Shown here piece after piece: positions 1-5,880 of a stretch of DNA of 17,356 nt. Positions within the stretch are counted from its first letter, which is position 1. Each line of letters begins with the position of its first letter. The notes beneath the pieces are model-generated. The model did no database searches and was not told the DNA's origin. It saw only the letters and a program-made list of their open reading frames with translations. The translations under genes and the position numbers were made by a program. Source of the DNA: Bacteroidota bacterium (lineage in GTDB: Bacteria; Bacteroidota; Bacteroidia; Chitinophagales; Chitinophagaceae); NCBI GenBank assembly GCA_023429365.1, contig JAEYVW010000096.1:1-17356 (forward strand). The letters are read 5' to 3'.

Positions 1-1064
1 CCACGATCAATGTCATAGTAGAAGTAATTGACGATGCGGACGCTGCGTTTGAAATTGTGTCAACAGCTTTGAAAAACGGCAAAGACGTTGTTAGCGCCAG
101 CAAAAAAATGATTGCAGAACACCTGCCCGCATTACTCGAACTACAACAGGAAACAGGACACTCACTGTTGTACGAGTCGGCAGCCTGCGCTTCCATTCCC
201 GTGATCCGGAACCTGGAAGAGTATTATGACAACGATCTGCTCCATTCAATAAAAGCGATTGTAAACGGTTCCACCAACTTTATCCTCACGAAAATATTCG
301 AAGAAGGGCTGGACTTCAAACAGGCTCTAATCCTTGCGCAGCAACTGGGTTTTGCCGAAAGTAATCCCAAACTCGATGTGGAAGGTTATGATGCGGTAAA
401 CAAATGGACGTTTTTACTCACCCATGCTTATGGTATAATAGAATCGCCCGACAATATTTTGTTCAACGGTATCCAGAACATCCAGGCCGGCGATGCCAGG
501 GTAGCGCGTGAAAAGAATCACCAGATAAAGCTGGTTGCACAGGCACAAAAGCTACAGGACGGAAAAGTGGCCGCATTTGTATTGCCGCAGTTTGTAAAAC
601 AGGATGATCATCTTTCTTTTGTCAAAAACGAATACAATGGCGTGGTGATCGAAAGTGGTTTTGCGGACAAGCAGTTCTTTTATGGTAAAGGTGCAGGGAG
701 TTTCCCAACCGCTTCAGCCGTATTGAGTGATATCTCCGCTTTACGTTACCAATATAAATATGAATACAAAAAACTGTATCACCATAAGCCGCTGGAGTTA
801 AGCCAGGATGTATTTCTCAGGGTGTATGTCAGTTTCGACGACCTCCAGTTTGTTCCCCGTGACCGGTTTGAATGGCTGGAAGAATGGCATGCTCAGGAGG
901 AAAGGAAATACCTGGTAGGCGTTATATCATTCCGCGAGCTTTTCGGCAATACCTGGTGGAAAGAAAACAATACTTCCCTGATTCTTACACCCGACCCGGT
1001 GATCGAAGATGTTGAATTGAGAAAATTGAAGAAGAAAAGTTTGGAGCTCGCGGGATTATTTTAA
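1..1064 (+). CDS. hom: Homoserine dehydrogenase, 5'-truncated by the window edge
   Basis: Homoserine dehydrogenase reduces L-aspartate-4-semialdehyde to L-homoserine with NAD(P)H in the cytoplasm, at the branch to threonine and methionine. The frame is open from base 3, so the N-terminal Rossmann domain lies before the window. The first visible residues (TINVIVEVIDD) are the end of that domain. The central part is diagnostic: a VNGSTNFIL stretch followed by FAESNPKLDVEGYDAVNKW. The Glu, Asp and final Lys of that stretch match the conserved substrate-binding and catalytic positions of the family. The roughly 95 C-terminal residues (from about KLYHHKPLELSQ) do not show an obvious classical ACT signature and may be a diverged regulatory domain. 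The gene ends in TAA at 1062. The family call is secure; the regulation is unknown. Confidence 0.93.
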   Translation, partial: TINVIVEVIDDADAAFEIVSTALKNGKDVVSASKKMIAEHLPALLELQQETGHSLLYESAACASIPVIRNLEEYYDNDLLHSIKAIVNGSTNFILTKIFEEGLDFKQALILAQQLGFAESNPKLDVEGYDAVNKWTFLLTHAYGIIESPDNILFNGIQNIQAGDARVAREKNHQIKLVAQAQKLQDGKVAAFVLPQFVKQDDHLSFVKNEYNGVVIESGFADKQFFYGKGAGSFPTASAVLSDISALRYQYKYEYKKLYHHKPLELSQDVFLRVYVSFDDLQFVPRDRFEWLEEWHAQEERKYLVGVISFRELFGNTWWKENNTSLILTPDPVIEDVELRKLKKKSLELAGLF

Positions 1065-1281
1065 CGGCTGTAATTGAGATCGTACATAGTGAGGTCTCCG
1101 GTGTGACTATACTTTTACAGGGTAACCCTGAGTTCGCTCAACCAGTAAGCGATAAAATTAAAAGCAGGATGTGCATACTAAGAAAAAATTCCTGTTACAT
1201 CGCTGTGATATTATCAGCCACAGCTTACAATAAAGATCCTAAAACTCACTACAAATTTTTATTAACTGGTATTTGTGATCG

Positions 1282-1503
1282 TTATACTTGCGCACTGTCA
1301 TCCCTTTTTTGGCTTCCTTTTTTAAACAAACCAAAAACCAATGAACCCGCGATAGCAAAATAAATAGTGCTCCGATAAGGGTTGGATGTTATTCCACAAC
1401 TACCAGATAAACACCCTATATATTTCCAATAAATATAACCCACCAAAGCCCCTGCAATTGCTCCAATTCCATAAAGTCTTTTACTTGTTATCCAATTTCT
1501 CAT
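1282..1503 (-). CDS. Small DUF6132-type membrane protein
   Basis: This 73-residue protein has two predicted membrane segments (about residues 11-29 and 45-60) separated by a short loop holding two cysteines, GCLSGSCGITSNP (Cys31, Cys36), and ends in a charged tail. The Cys-x4-Cys loop followed by ITSNP between two helices matches my recollection of DUF6132 proteins, common in Bacteroidota next to rhodanese genes; their biochemical role is unknown to me. I chose the ATG at 1503 because the protein then starts as MRNWITSKRL just before the first helix. A longer in-frame start at 1554 would add 17 non-family-like residues and a deep overlap. The gene overlaps the end of the upstream DUF2892-type gene by 23 nt and is last in a four-gene operon. 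The paired cysteines could take part in sulfur or redox transfer with the rhodaneses; that is inference. Confidence 0.75.
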   Translation of the reverse strand: MRNWITSKRLYGIGAIAGALVGYIYWKYIGCLSGSCGITSNPYRSTIYFAIAGSLVFGLFKKGSQKRDDSAQV

Positions 1504-1717
1504 TGCTTTCACTTTTTGATTTTTTATCAGGTGTCGCATTGATTGAGCAGCCATTTAGTCCACAGCAACCGAAATTGAAAACCGCCATCCCCCCAAATAA
1601 AGCACCTATAAAAATTGTTGCCACATCGGTTTGAATGATACCTGGGATTAATATTGCCAGGCCGAGTGCAAATCGAAACCATCGGACCGTGTTCCAGTTT
1701 TTTGTTATCCCTTTCAT
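1481..1717 (-). CDS. DUF2892 / YgaP-like membrane protein
   Basis: This 78-residue protein starts with a basic MKGITKNWNTVRWFR segment, followed by two membrane helices (about residues 12-30 and 33-50), then a cysteine cluster FGCCGLNGC (Cys51, 52, 57) and a charged tail. The layout matches the DUF2892 family. In E. coli YgaP this membrane hairpin is fused to a rhodanese domain in one polypeptide. Here the rhodanese is a separate upstream gene whose TGA stop overlaps this ATG in an ATGA (1714-1717), so the two are probably translationally coupled and may act together at the inner membrane. The downstream DUF6132-type gene overlaps its 3' end. The family call is fairly firm; a role in persulfide handling is inferred from context. 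Confidence 0.8.
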   Translation of the reverse strand: MKGITKNWNTVRWFRFALGLAILIPGIIQTDVATIFIGALFGGMAVFNFGCCGLNGCSINATPDKKSKSESNEKLDNK

Positions 1718-2028
1718 TTCCTTTGAAGTTGTTTATTGAGGACAGTCCAGGCACCACCGTTATATACTTCGATACCTGCCGCGGAAAGTATAGATTTTGC
1801 CATACCACTCCGGGCGCCGCTACGACAAACAGTAATAATTGGCTTGTTTAGATCCTTTAATCCAGCAGTTTCCTTTTTTATCGCATCCAATGGGATGTTT
1901 TTTGAACCTTGTATATGTCCTGAACCGAACTCAGTTTTAGTTCTTACATCGACTATTAACGCCCCATCATTTACCAGCCTGGTTAAATCTGCCTTCGGCC
2001 GGAATAGCCTCTTAAGAAAATTTTTCAT
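1714..2028 (-). CDS. Single-domain rhodanese (second of two)
   Basis: This 104-residue rhodanese-like sulfurtransferase carries the family signatures VDVRTKTEF (residues 26-34) and GHIQGSKNIPL, then the active-site loop CRSGARS (68-74) with the persulfide-forming Cys68. Such proteins move sulfane sulfur as an enzyme-bound persulfide. The N-terminus (MKNFLKRLFRPKADL) is short and basic, with no clear signal peptide, so a cytoplasmic or membrane-peripheral location is likely. It starts inside the stop of the upstream rhodanese gene (ATGA, 2025-2028) and ends in an ATGA overlap with the DUF2892-type gene, so it sits in the middle of a coupled operon. The loop has six residues after the Cys, the size usual for rhodaneses acting on sulfur; specific donors and acceptors cannot be read from the sequence. 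Confidence 0.9.
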   Translation of the reverse strand: MKNFLKRLFRPKADLTRLVNDGALIVDVRTKTEFGSGHIQGSKNIPLDAIKKETAGLKDLNKPIITVCRSGARSGMAKSILSAAGIEVYNGGAWTVLNKQLQRK

Positions 2029-2300
2029 GCTCTTTTAAATTTTATCGTTGTTAATACATCTTCGATTCCCCCACCATTCACCACATTAACAAATCCGTGT
2101 TGCTTCAGTATAGACACTGCAATACCGCTTCTGTTGCCGCTTTGGCAGTACGCCAGGATTGGCTCTGGCAACTCTCTTAAATCATCGATTCGCCGAGCCA
2201 GCTGATCTAACGGAAAATTGATTGCCCCGGGGACATGTTTAATGGTAAATTCCCCCGGTGTTCTTACATCGATTATGGATGCATATTGATCTTTTTTCAT
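2025..2300 (-). CDS. Single-domain rhodanese (first of the operon)
   Basis: This 91-residue rhodanese-like protein has IIDVRTPGEF near the N-terminus (9-18), HVPGAINFPL, the active-site loop CQSGNRS (52-58) with catalytic Cys52, and the usual C-terminal VVNGG. It is compact and has no signal peptide or membrane segment, so it should be cytoplasmic. It is the promoter-proximal gene of a minus-strand operon rhodanese-rhodanese-DUF2892-DUF6132, with 4-nt stop/start overlaps at the first two junctions. No convincing Bacteroidota-type promoter (TTTG / TAnnTTTG) was found in the AT-rich leader just upstream of 2300. Both rhodaneses keep their active-site Cys, so two active sulfurtransferases with different loops are expected, possibly forming a relay; that last point is inference. 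Confidence 0.9.
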   Translation of the reverse strand: MKKDQYASIIDVRTPGEFTIKHVPGAINFPLDQLARRIDDLRELPEPILAYCQSGNRSGIAVSILKQHGFVNVVNGGGIEDVLTTIKFKRA

Positions 2301-2400
2301 GTTTTTAATTTATTCATGCAATTTGCTCAATCCAACCTTATTGATGGGTGACAAAAGTTACACAGCAGCAATTTCTTTTAAACCTCCCTGTATGCGTTAT

Positions 2401-2665
2401 ATCCTCCTTTACTCCTACGACCAAAAAAAGCACACGGAATGCAAGGAGGAAACACGAAGAATACAAAGTGTTAATTTGCAAAGTGCACAATATGGAACTT
2501 AAACCATCGTGTCCTCCGTGATATACTCGCGTCCTCCGTGACCAAAAAAAGGACACGGAATGTAAGGAGGAAACACCGGGCACACGGAGTATAAAATTTG
2601 CAAAATGTTCGTTAAAGAACTTCAACCTCTGTGTCCTTCGTAATAAATATCGTGTCCTCCGTGAT
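2401..2665. repeat. Two diverged copies of a CACGGAGGACACGG-type intergenic repeat
   Basis: Two successive copies (about 2401-2524 and 2527-2665) share the same order of blocks: a pyrimidine-rich TCCTCCGTGACC-like left end, an A-rich spacer, ACACGGAATG(C/T)AAGGAGGAAACAC, a variable AT-rich middle, and a right end identical over CGTGTCCTCCGTGAT (2508-2522 and 2651-2665). The blocks GTCCTCCGTG and CACGGAG are inverted relative to each other, so each copy can fold into an imperfect hairpin. The copies differ by substitutions and about 22 extra bases in the second. Similar ACACGGAGGACACGG tracts occur between genes in many environmental bacteria (general knowledge); their function is unknown. This repeat fills most of the gene-free stretch 2301-2681, and nothing else recognisable is there. 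Confidence 0.8.
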
Positions 2666-2681
2666 CCAAAGATTTGATTAA

Positions 2682-3146
2682 TTAGTGCCTGTACCTTAAA
2701 TAAAGCAGATCCTTCATCCAGCAATTAATCTCCCAGAGCTCTGTAACTGGTTTGTTGTCGTGAGGAGTATAGATCATGTATGGCTTTGGCCCAAACTCGG
2801 GAGTGATTGTGCATTCATCAATACCCTTACTTCGCAAATGTTCTATCCATTTGTCCCAATATTTCAAATGATGTTGAAGAGCGTTGTCGTTATCGGGTAT
2901 GCGTGGATCGGTAACCTGGGGACCCTGCGTATGACCTATACGGGCATGTAAATGAACGCTGTGCTGAAGGGCAAGATTGACAGCATCCTGCTGGTCTTCC
3001 AGGAAGCTCTCAGACACACAAAACCAATGTGAGATATCCAATGCCAATTGAAGATTAGGAAACTGTTCCAGATATTCCCTTACAACGTGGGCAGCATAGG
3101 ACCATCGAAAACGATGCGTCTCCTGGATGATCTTTATACCCGTTTC
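2682..3146 (-). pseudogene. C-terminal fragment of a TIM-barrel sugar isomerase/epimerase (xylose-isomerase-like fold)
   Basis: The reading frame from about 3146 to the TAA at 2682 encodes some 155 residues (ETGIKIIQETHRF to YLRYRH) that read as a normal protein. Candidate metal and catalytic residues of the xylose-isomerase-like TIM barrel are visible: Glu in IIQETHR, Asp/His in LALDISHWF, His in HLHARIGH and Glu in TITPEFGP. Intact family members are roughly 280 residues, so the first half of the barrel is missing. Upstream of 3146 the same frame stays open but runs through tRNA-Pro repeat material and encodes nothing protein-like, so the gene was truncated by the repeat-associated rearrangement. 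A half barrel should not fold or work. The specific substrate cannot be told. Confidence 0.8.
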
Positions 3147-3150
3147 CCGG

Positions 3151-3175
3151 CGCCCGTAAGGCGGGGCTACTTCCC
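3151..3175 (-). repeat. Remnant of a third tRNA-Pro-derived copy at the isomerase breakpoint
   Basis: The 16 bases at 3160-3175 (GGCGGGGCTACTTCCC) are identical to those at 3316-3331 in the degenerate tRNA-Pro copy. The bases just left of them (3151-3163) form a weaker CGCC/GGCG inverted repeat where that copy has its D-arm palindrome. The rest of this copy is missing: it stops where the isomerase fragment begins. On the minus strand it is the 5' acceptor strand of a tRNA plus the replaced D-arm, directly downstream of the terminator at 3209-3242. Confidence 0.65.
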
Positions 3176-3208
3176 AAAATTCATATTCATTCAAACACAA
3201 CAAGACAT

Positions 3209-3242
3209 AAAAAAAGTGACCCATATTGCTATGAGTCACTTT
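3209..3242 (-). terminator. Rho-independent terminator of the degenerate tRNA-Pro copy
   Basis: Read on the minus strand, AAAGTGACTCAT (3242-3231), a six-base loop AGCAAT and ATGGGTCACTTT (3224-3213) form a 12-bp stem with one G-T pair, followed by a T run (3212-3209). It is a near-identical duplicate of the terminator at 3347-3380, differing only in the loop. It lies immediately 3' of the degenerate tRNA. Confidence 0.75.
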
Positions 3243-3255
3243 CGTCGGGAAGACA

Positions 3256-3272
3256 TCCCGCCGATGGCGGGA
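3256..3272. repeat. GC-rich palindrome replacing the tRNA T-arm segment
   Basis: A perfect inverted repeat with 7-base arms, TCCCGCC and GGCGGGA, and a GAT loop. It takes the place of the bases GGATTC found at this position in the intact tRNA-Pro copy. Confidence 0.8.
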
Positions 3273-3304
3273 GAACCTGCGACCCCCTGGGCCCAAACGA
3301 GGTG

Positions 3305-3321
3305 CCCGCCGATTAGGCGGG
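3305..3321. repeat. GC-rich palindrome replacing the tRNA D-arm segment
   Basis: An inverted repeat with 6-base arms, CCCGCC and GGCGGG, and a GATTA loop. It shares the CCCGCC-GAT core with the palindrome at 3256-3272, so both belong to one small palindrome family. It replaces the D-arm bases of the intact copy. Confidence 0.8.
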
Positions 3322-3346
3322 GCTACTTCCCTAAGCAACAAGACAT

Positions 3347-3380
3347 AAAAAAAGTGACCCATACTTCTATGAGTCACTTT
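3347..3380 (-). terminator. Rho-independent terminator of tRNA-Pro
   Basis: On the minus strand AAAGTGACTCAT (3380-3369), loop AGAAGT and ATGGGTCACTTT (3362-3351) give a 12-bp stem with one G-T wobble, followed by TTTT (3350-3347). It starts only two bases after the mature tRNA 3' end, as expected for a monocistronic tRNA transcript. Confidence 0.85.
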
Positions 3381-3382
3381 CG

Positions 3383-3456
3383 TCGGGAAGACAGGATTCG
3401 AACCTGCGACCCCCTGGTCCCAAACCAGGTGCGCTACCGGCCTGCGCTACTTCCCG
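3383..3456 (-). tRNA. tRNA-Pro (anticodon UGG)
   Basis: A 74-nt tRNA on the minus strand. The acceptor arms are CGGGAAG (5', 3456-3450) and CTTCCCG plus discriminator A (3'). The D-arm carries GCGCAGGCCGGTAGCGC. The anticodon arm is CCTGG-TTTGGGA-CCAGG with TGG at 3422-3420, reading CCA/CCN proline codons. The T-arm is GCAGG-TTCGAAT-CCTGT. CCA is not encoded. The opening and T-arm match the usual bacterial tRNA-Pro closely. It is the intact member of a small tandem duplication and borders the polysaccharide locus, a common position for island insertion. Confidence 0.95.
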
Positions 3457-3469
3457 AACTTTCCAGGTA

Positions 3470-3487
3470 CCCCGCTTATCAGCGGGG
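3470..3487. repeat. GC-rich palindrome upstream of tRNA-Pro
   Basis: A perfect inverted repeat, CCCCGCT-TATC-AGCGGGG, 13 bases before the tRNA 5' end on the minus strand. Its arms resemble the CCCGCC palindromes inside the degenerate tRNA copy but differ in loop and last arm bases. GCTTATCAGC recurs at 3532-3541. The rest of 3488-3661 shows nothing else recognisable, and no convincing promoter was found there. Confidence 0.6.
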
Positions 3488-3661
3488 CGCCCTCCCGGGT
3501 TCCCAAAAGGGGTGCGAAAATAATGATTTTTGGCTTATCAGCTCCTTTTAAACTGAAATAATTAAGCAGGTAGAAATCGTTAGCAATCACCCCTGACCCA
3601 TGATCATTCACTGCCAGGCAGCTAAATACAAGTTTTATACGATTGGTTGCTGAACGGAAGC

Positions 3662-4750
3662 ATGAAAATCGCATTTATCACAAGATCAACCCTCCACAAG
3701 GTCCCCGGCGGAGATACGGAACAGGTTTTGCAAACCGCCCGCTTTCTCCGCCAGTTTGGCATAGAAGTGGACCTGCGCCTGGCCACAGAAAATATTGATT
3801 ATTCTAAATATGATCTGCTGCATGTTTTTAATATCACCCGACCGGCAGACTTACTTTATCATATCCGCAAATCAAAAAAGCCTGTCGTAGTTTCAACTAT
3901 CCTGGTCGACTATACAGAATTCGATAAGAAGCACCGAAAGGGTCTGCCGGGTTTTGTTTTAAACCTATTTCCTAAAAACTCCAACGAGTATATCAAAACG
4001 ATTGGACGCTGGCTATTGAACAAGGATAGCCTGCAAACAAAATCATATCTCTGGAAAGGACAACAGTCGAGTATCAGGGAAATTCTTCAAAAGGCAATCT
4101 GGCTGCTGCCCAATTCAGAAGCTGAATATATCGAGGTCGAACGCCTTTATGGCATCAAAAAAAATTACACGGTCGTGCCCAATGGTGTTGATAACTCACT
4201 GTATTCACCATCACCCGGAATCGAAAAAGATAAGCAACTGGTACTATGTGCTGCGCGAATTGAAGGCCGAAAGAACCAGCTCAACCTGATCAAGGCATTG
4301 AACAATACCAACTACACCGTATTGTTGACCGGTCTGCCCGCGCCGAATCAAACAAAGTACTATGCCGAATGCAAAAAAATCGCGTCGCCTAATATCATAT
4401 TCTGCGGTCGGGTGCCGATTGAAACACTGATCAGCTATTATCAAAAAGCAAAAGTACATGTGCTGCCCAGCTGGCATGAGACCTGCGGCCTCTCATCACT
4501 CGAGGCAGCGGCGATGGGTTGCAATATTGTCGTCACCGACCGCGGGTTTACTCATGAATATTTTGGAAACGATGCGTTTTATTGCGACCCGGAAGATCCG
4601 GTGTCCATATTCGATGCCGTGCAACGGGCCACAACCAAAGCAAGTTCACAATCACTTCAACAAAAAATCTTATCGCAATACACATGGCAACATGCAGCAC
4701 AAAAAACCCTGCTGGCATATCAAAATGCATTATCAGCATGCAGAAACTGA
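3662..4750 (+). CDS. GT4-family glycosyltransferase
   Basis: This 362-residue protein has a two-domain GT-B layout. The N-terminal acceptor domain starts MKIAFITRST with a PGGDTEQV loop (15-22). The C-terminal donor domain starts near VVPNGVDNSLYSP (171-183) and contains RIEGRKNQ (199-206) and the retaining-GT4 signature E273-x7-E281 in WHETCGLSSLEAAAMG. Such enzymes transfer a sugar from a nucleotide sugar to a lipid-linked glycan on the cytoplasmic face of the inner membrane; donor and acceptor cannot be read. I chose the ATG at 3662, which follows GGAAG at a suitable distance and starts at the first beta strand. A TTG at 3647 would add five residues. It overlaps the next glycosyltransferase gene by 13 nt, and the two form a pair pointing away from the tRNA region. 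Confidence 0.9.
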   Translation: MKIAFITRSTLHKVPGGDTEQVLQTARFLRQFGIEVDLRLATENIDYSKYDLLHVFNITRPADLLYHIRKSKKPVVVSTILVDYTEFDKKHRKGLPGFVLNLFPKNSNEYIKTIGRWLLNKDSLQTKSYLWKGQQSSIREILQKAIWLLPNSEAEYIEVERLYGIKKNYTVVPNGVDNSLYSPSPGIEKDKQLVLCAARIEGRKNQLNLIKALNNTNYTVLLTGLPAPNQTKYYAECKKIASPNIIFCGRVPIETLISYYQKAKVHVLPSWHETCGLSSLEAAAMGCNIVVTDRGFTHEYFGNDAFYCDPEDPVSIFDAVQRATTKASSQSLQQKILSQYTWQHAAQKTLLAYQNALSACRN

Positions 4751-5880
4751 GAATTGGCATACTTGGCACCCGCGGCATTCCCAACCATTATGGTGGCTTC
4801 GAACAGTTCGCTGAATACTTGTCTTACGGACTTTCACAGCGCGGTCACGAAGTGTATGTATATAGCTCGAGCCACCACCCATACCAGGAAAGAGAATGGA
4901 ACGGAGTCAATATCATTCATTGCAAGGATCCCGAATACAGGCTGGGAACATTTGGACAGTTCCTGTATGATCTGTACTGCATCAACGATTCCCGCAAACG
5001 CGATTTTGATGTGCTCCTCCATCTAGGCTATACCAGCGATTCAATCTGGCACTGGCGATGGCCAAAGCAAACCGTGAATATTGTAAATGTCGATGGTATG
5101 GAATGGAAGCGCAGTAAGTATAATAAACCCACGCGTCGCTTCTTAAGATTCGCAGAATCTCTTGCTGCCCGGAATGCCGATGTGCTGGTGGCAGACTCCC
5201 CGCAAATGCAGGATCATTTCCGGGACAGCTACGACAAAAAACCTGTTTATATACCCTATGGCGCGGAAGTATTTTCAAAAATTGACCACTCCATTCTTAA
5301 TTCATACCAACTTACTGCACAACAATATTACCTGCTGGTAGCGAGAATGGAACCGGAAAATAATGTAGAAATGATCCTGAAAGGTTATCTCGAATCTAAA
5401 CTGGACTTCCCATTGATGGTCGTTGGCAATACCAGCAATCGCTTTGGTCAATACCTTAGCCATCATTTCCGGCACCGGTTCGTCCAGTTTGTAGGATCTA
5501 TCTACGATCAACATATCCTGAACAACCTTCGTTATCACTCCGCTCGGTATTTTCACGGTCATTCCGTTGGCGGCACCAACCCCTCCCTACTCGAAGCCAT
5601 GGCCTGCCGCTGTAATATCGCGGCTCACAACAACGTCTTCAACAAAGCCGTGCTGGAAAATGGCGCAGAATATTTCGCTTCGGAAGACGAGGTAACCAGT
5701 ATCATCAACGCGCCCCGGAATAACCCGGTACAGGATCTAAGAAGGAATATGAATATTGAAAGGATCCGCAAGTTCTATAATATTGAAAAAAATATAGACG
5801 ATTATGAAAGACTGATGCTGGAATCCTGCCGGCGAAATAACATTGTTCTTACACCGGCTGCGGCGCATTTGATGGAGTGA
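4738..5880 (+). CDS. DUF1972-type glycosyltransferase (GT4-like, rhamnosyltransferase-like group)
   Basis: This 380-residue GT-B protein opens with KLRIGILGTRGIPNHYGGFE (3-22), the hallmark of DUF1972 glycosyltransferases; some members act in rhamnose-containing polysaccharide synthesis. Other features are NVDGMEWKRSKY (117-128), ADSPQMQDHF (152-161), YIPYGAEVF (171-179) and the C-terminal HSVGGTNPSLLEAMA (275-289). In that last motif the first Glu of the GT4 E-x7-E pair is a Gly (278), while Glu286 is kept; this looks usual for the group. The ATG at 4738 lies inside the end of the upstream GT gene and starts directly at the first beta strand. An in-frame start at 4582 would add 52 residues that shadow that gene. 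Its 3' end overlaps the convergent polymerase gene by 32 nt. The sugar specificity is a guess. Confidence 0.88.
   Translation: MQKLRIGILGTRGIPNHYGGFEQFAEYLSYGLSQRGHEVYVYSSSHHPYQEREWNGVNIIHCKDPEYRLGTFGQFLYDLYCINDSRKRDFDVLLHLGYTSDSIWHWRWPKQTVNIVNVDGMEWKRSKYNKPTRRFLRFAESLAARNADVLVADSPQMQDHFRDSYDKKPVYIPYGAEVFSKIDHSILNSYQLTAQQYYLLVARMEPENNVEMILKGYLESKLDFPLMVVGNTSNRFGQYLSHHFRHRFVQFVGSIYDQHILNNLRYHSARYFHGHSVGGTNPSLLEAMACRCNIAAHNNVFNKAVLENGAEYFASEDEVTSIINAPRNNPVQDLRRNMNIERIRKFYNIEKNIDDYERLMLESCRRNNIVLTPAAAHLME

Larger units (their letters stand above)
3246..3331 (-). pseudogene. Degenerate tRNA-Pro copy with palindromes in place of D-arm and T-arm segments
   Basis: This stretch aligns base for base with the intact tRNA-Pro at 3383-3456 over the acceptor arm start, the 5' strand of the T stem, the variable region and the anticodon arm, which still carries a TGG anticodon although its stem has a C-C mismatch. 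Two segments are replaced. The T-loop side has a perfect 7-bp-arm palindrome TCCCGCC-GAT-GGCGGGA (3256-3272). The D-arm has CCCGCC-GATTA-GGCGGG (3305-3321). Without normal D and T loops it cannot be a working tRNA. It retains a terminator on its 3' side. The flank 3198-3255 matches 3336-3393 at about 56 of 58 positions, so the duplication looks fairly recent. Confidence 0.8.

Noticed and set aside
1118..1130. CAGGGTAACCCTG palindrome downstream of homoserine dehydrogenase
   Set aside because: The stem is only five pairs with no following T run, so it is not a credible terminator, and there is no support for it as an operator.
1103..1363. An 86-codon plus-strand frame after the homoserine dehydrogenase gene
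   Set aside because: Low-complexity, not family-like, and its end lies antisense to the DUF6132-type gene. I see nothing coding in 1065-1281.
3147..3377. An open frame that extends the isomerase fragment upstream to 3377 on the minus strand
   Set aside because: It reads through the terminators and degenerate tRNA copies, and the encoded residues repeat (HFFYVLL twice) only because the DNA is duplicated. It is not protein-like.
3151..3487. Could the palindromes and repeats be a CRISPR array?
   Set aside because: The repeat units contain tRNA and terminator sequence, there are only two or three copies of unequal length, and there are no unique spacers or cas genes.
3600..3661. Bacteroidota-type promoter for the first GT4 gene (TACGATTG at 3638)
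   Set aside because: It is a partial -7 match only, with no TTTG at the right spacing and too close to the start codon.
3447..3674. A 75-codon minus-strand frame upstream of tRNA-Pro
   Set aside because: It overlaps the tRNA 5' end and the start of the GT4 gene, has no family-like features, and consists of palindrome and intergenic sequence.
4582..4737. Longer N-terminus for the DUF1972 glycosyltransferase
   Set aside because: The extra 52 residues are a shadow of the upstream GT gene; the conserved domain starts at the ATG at 4738.
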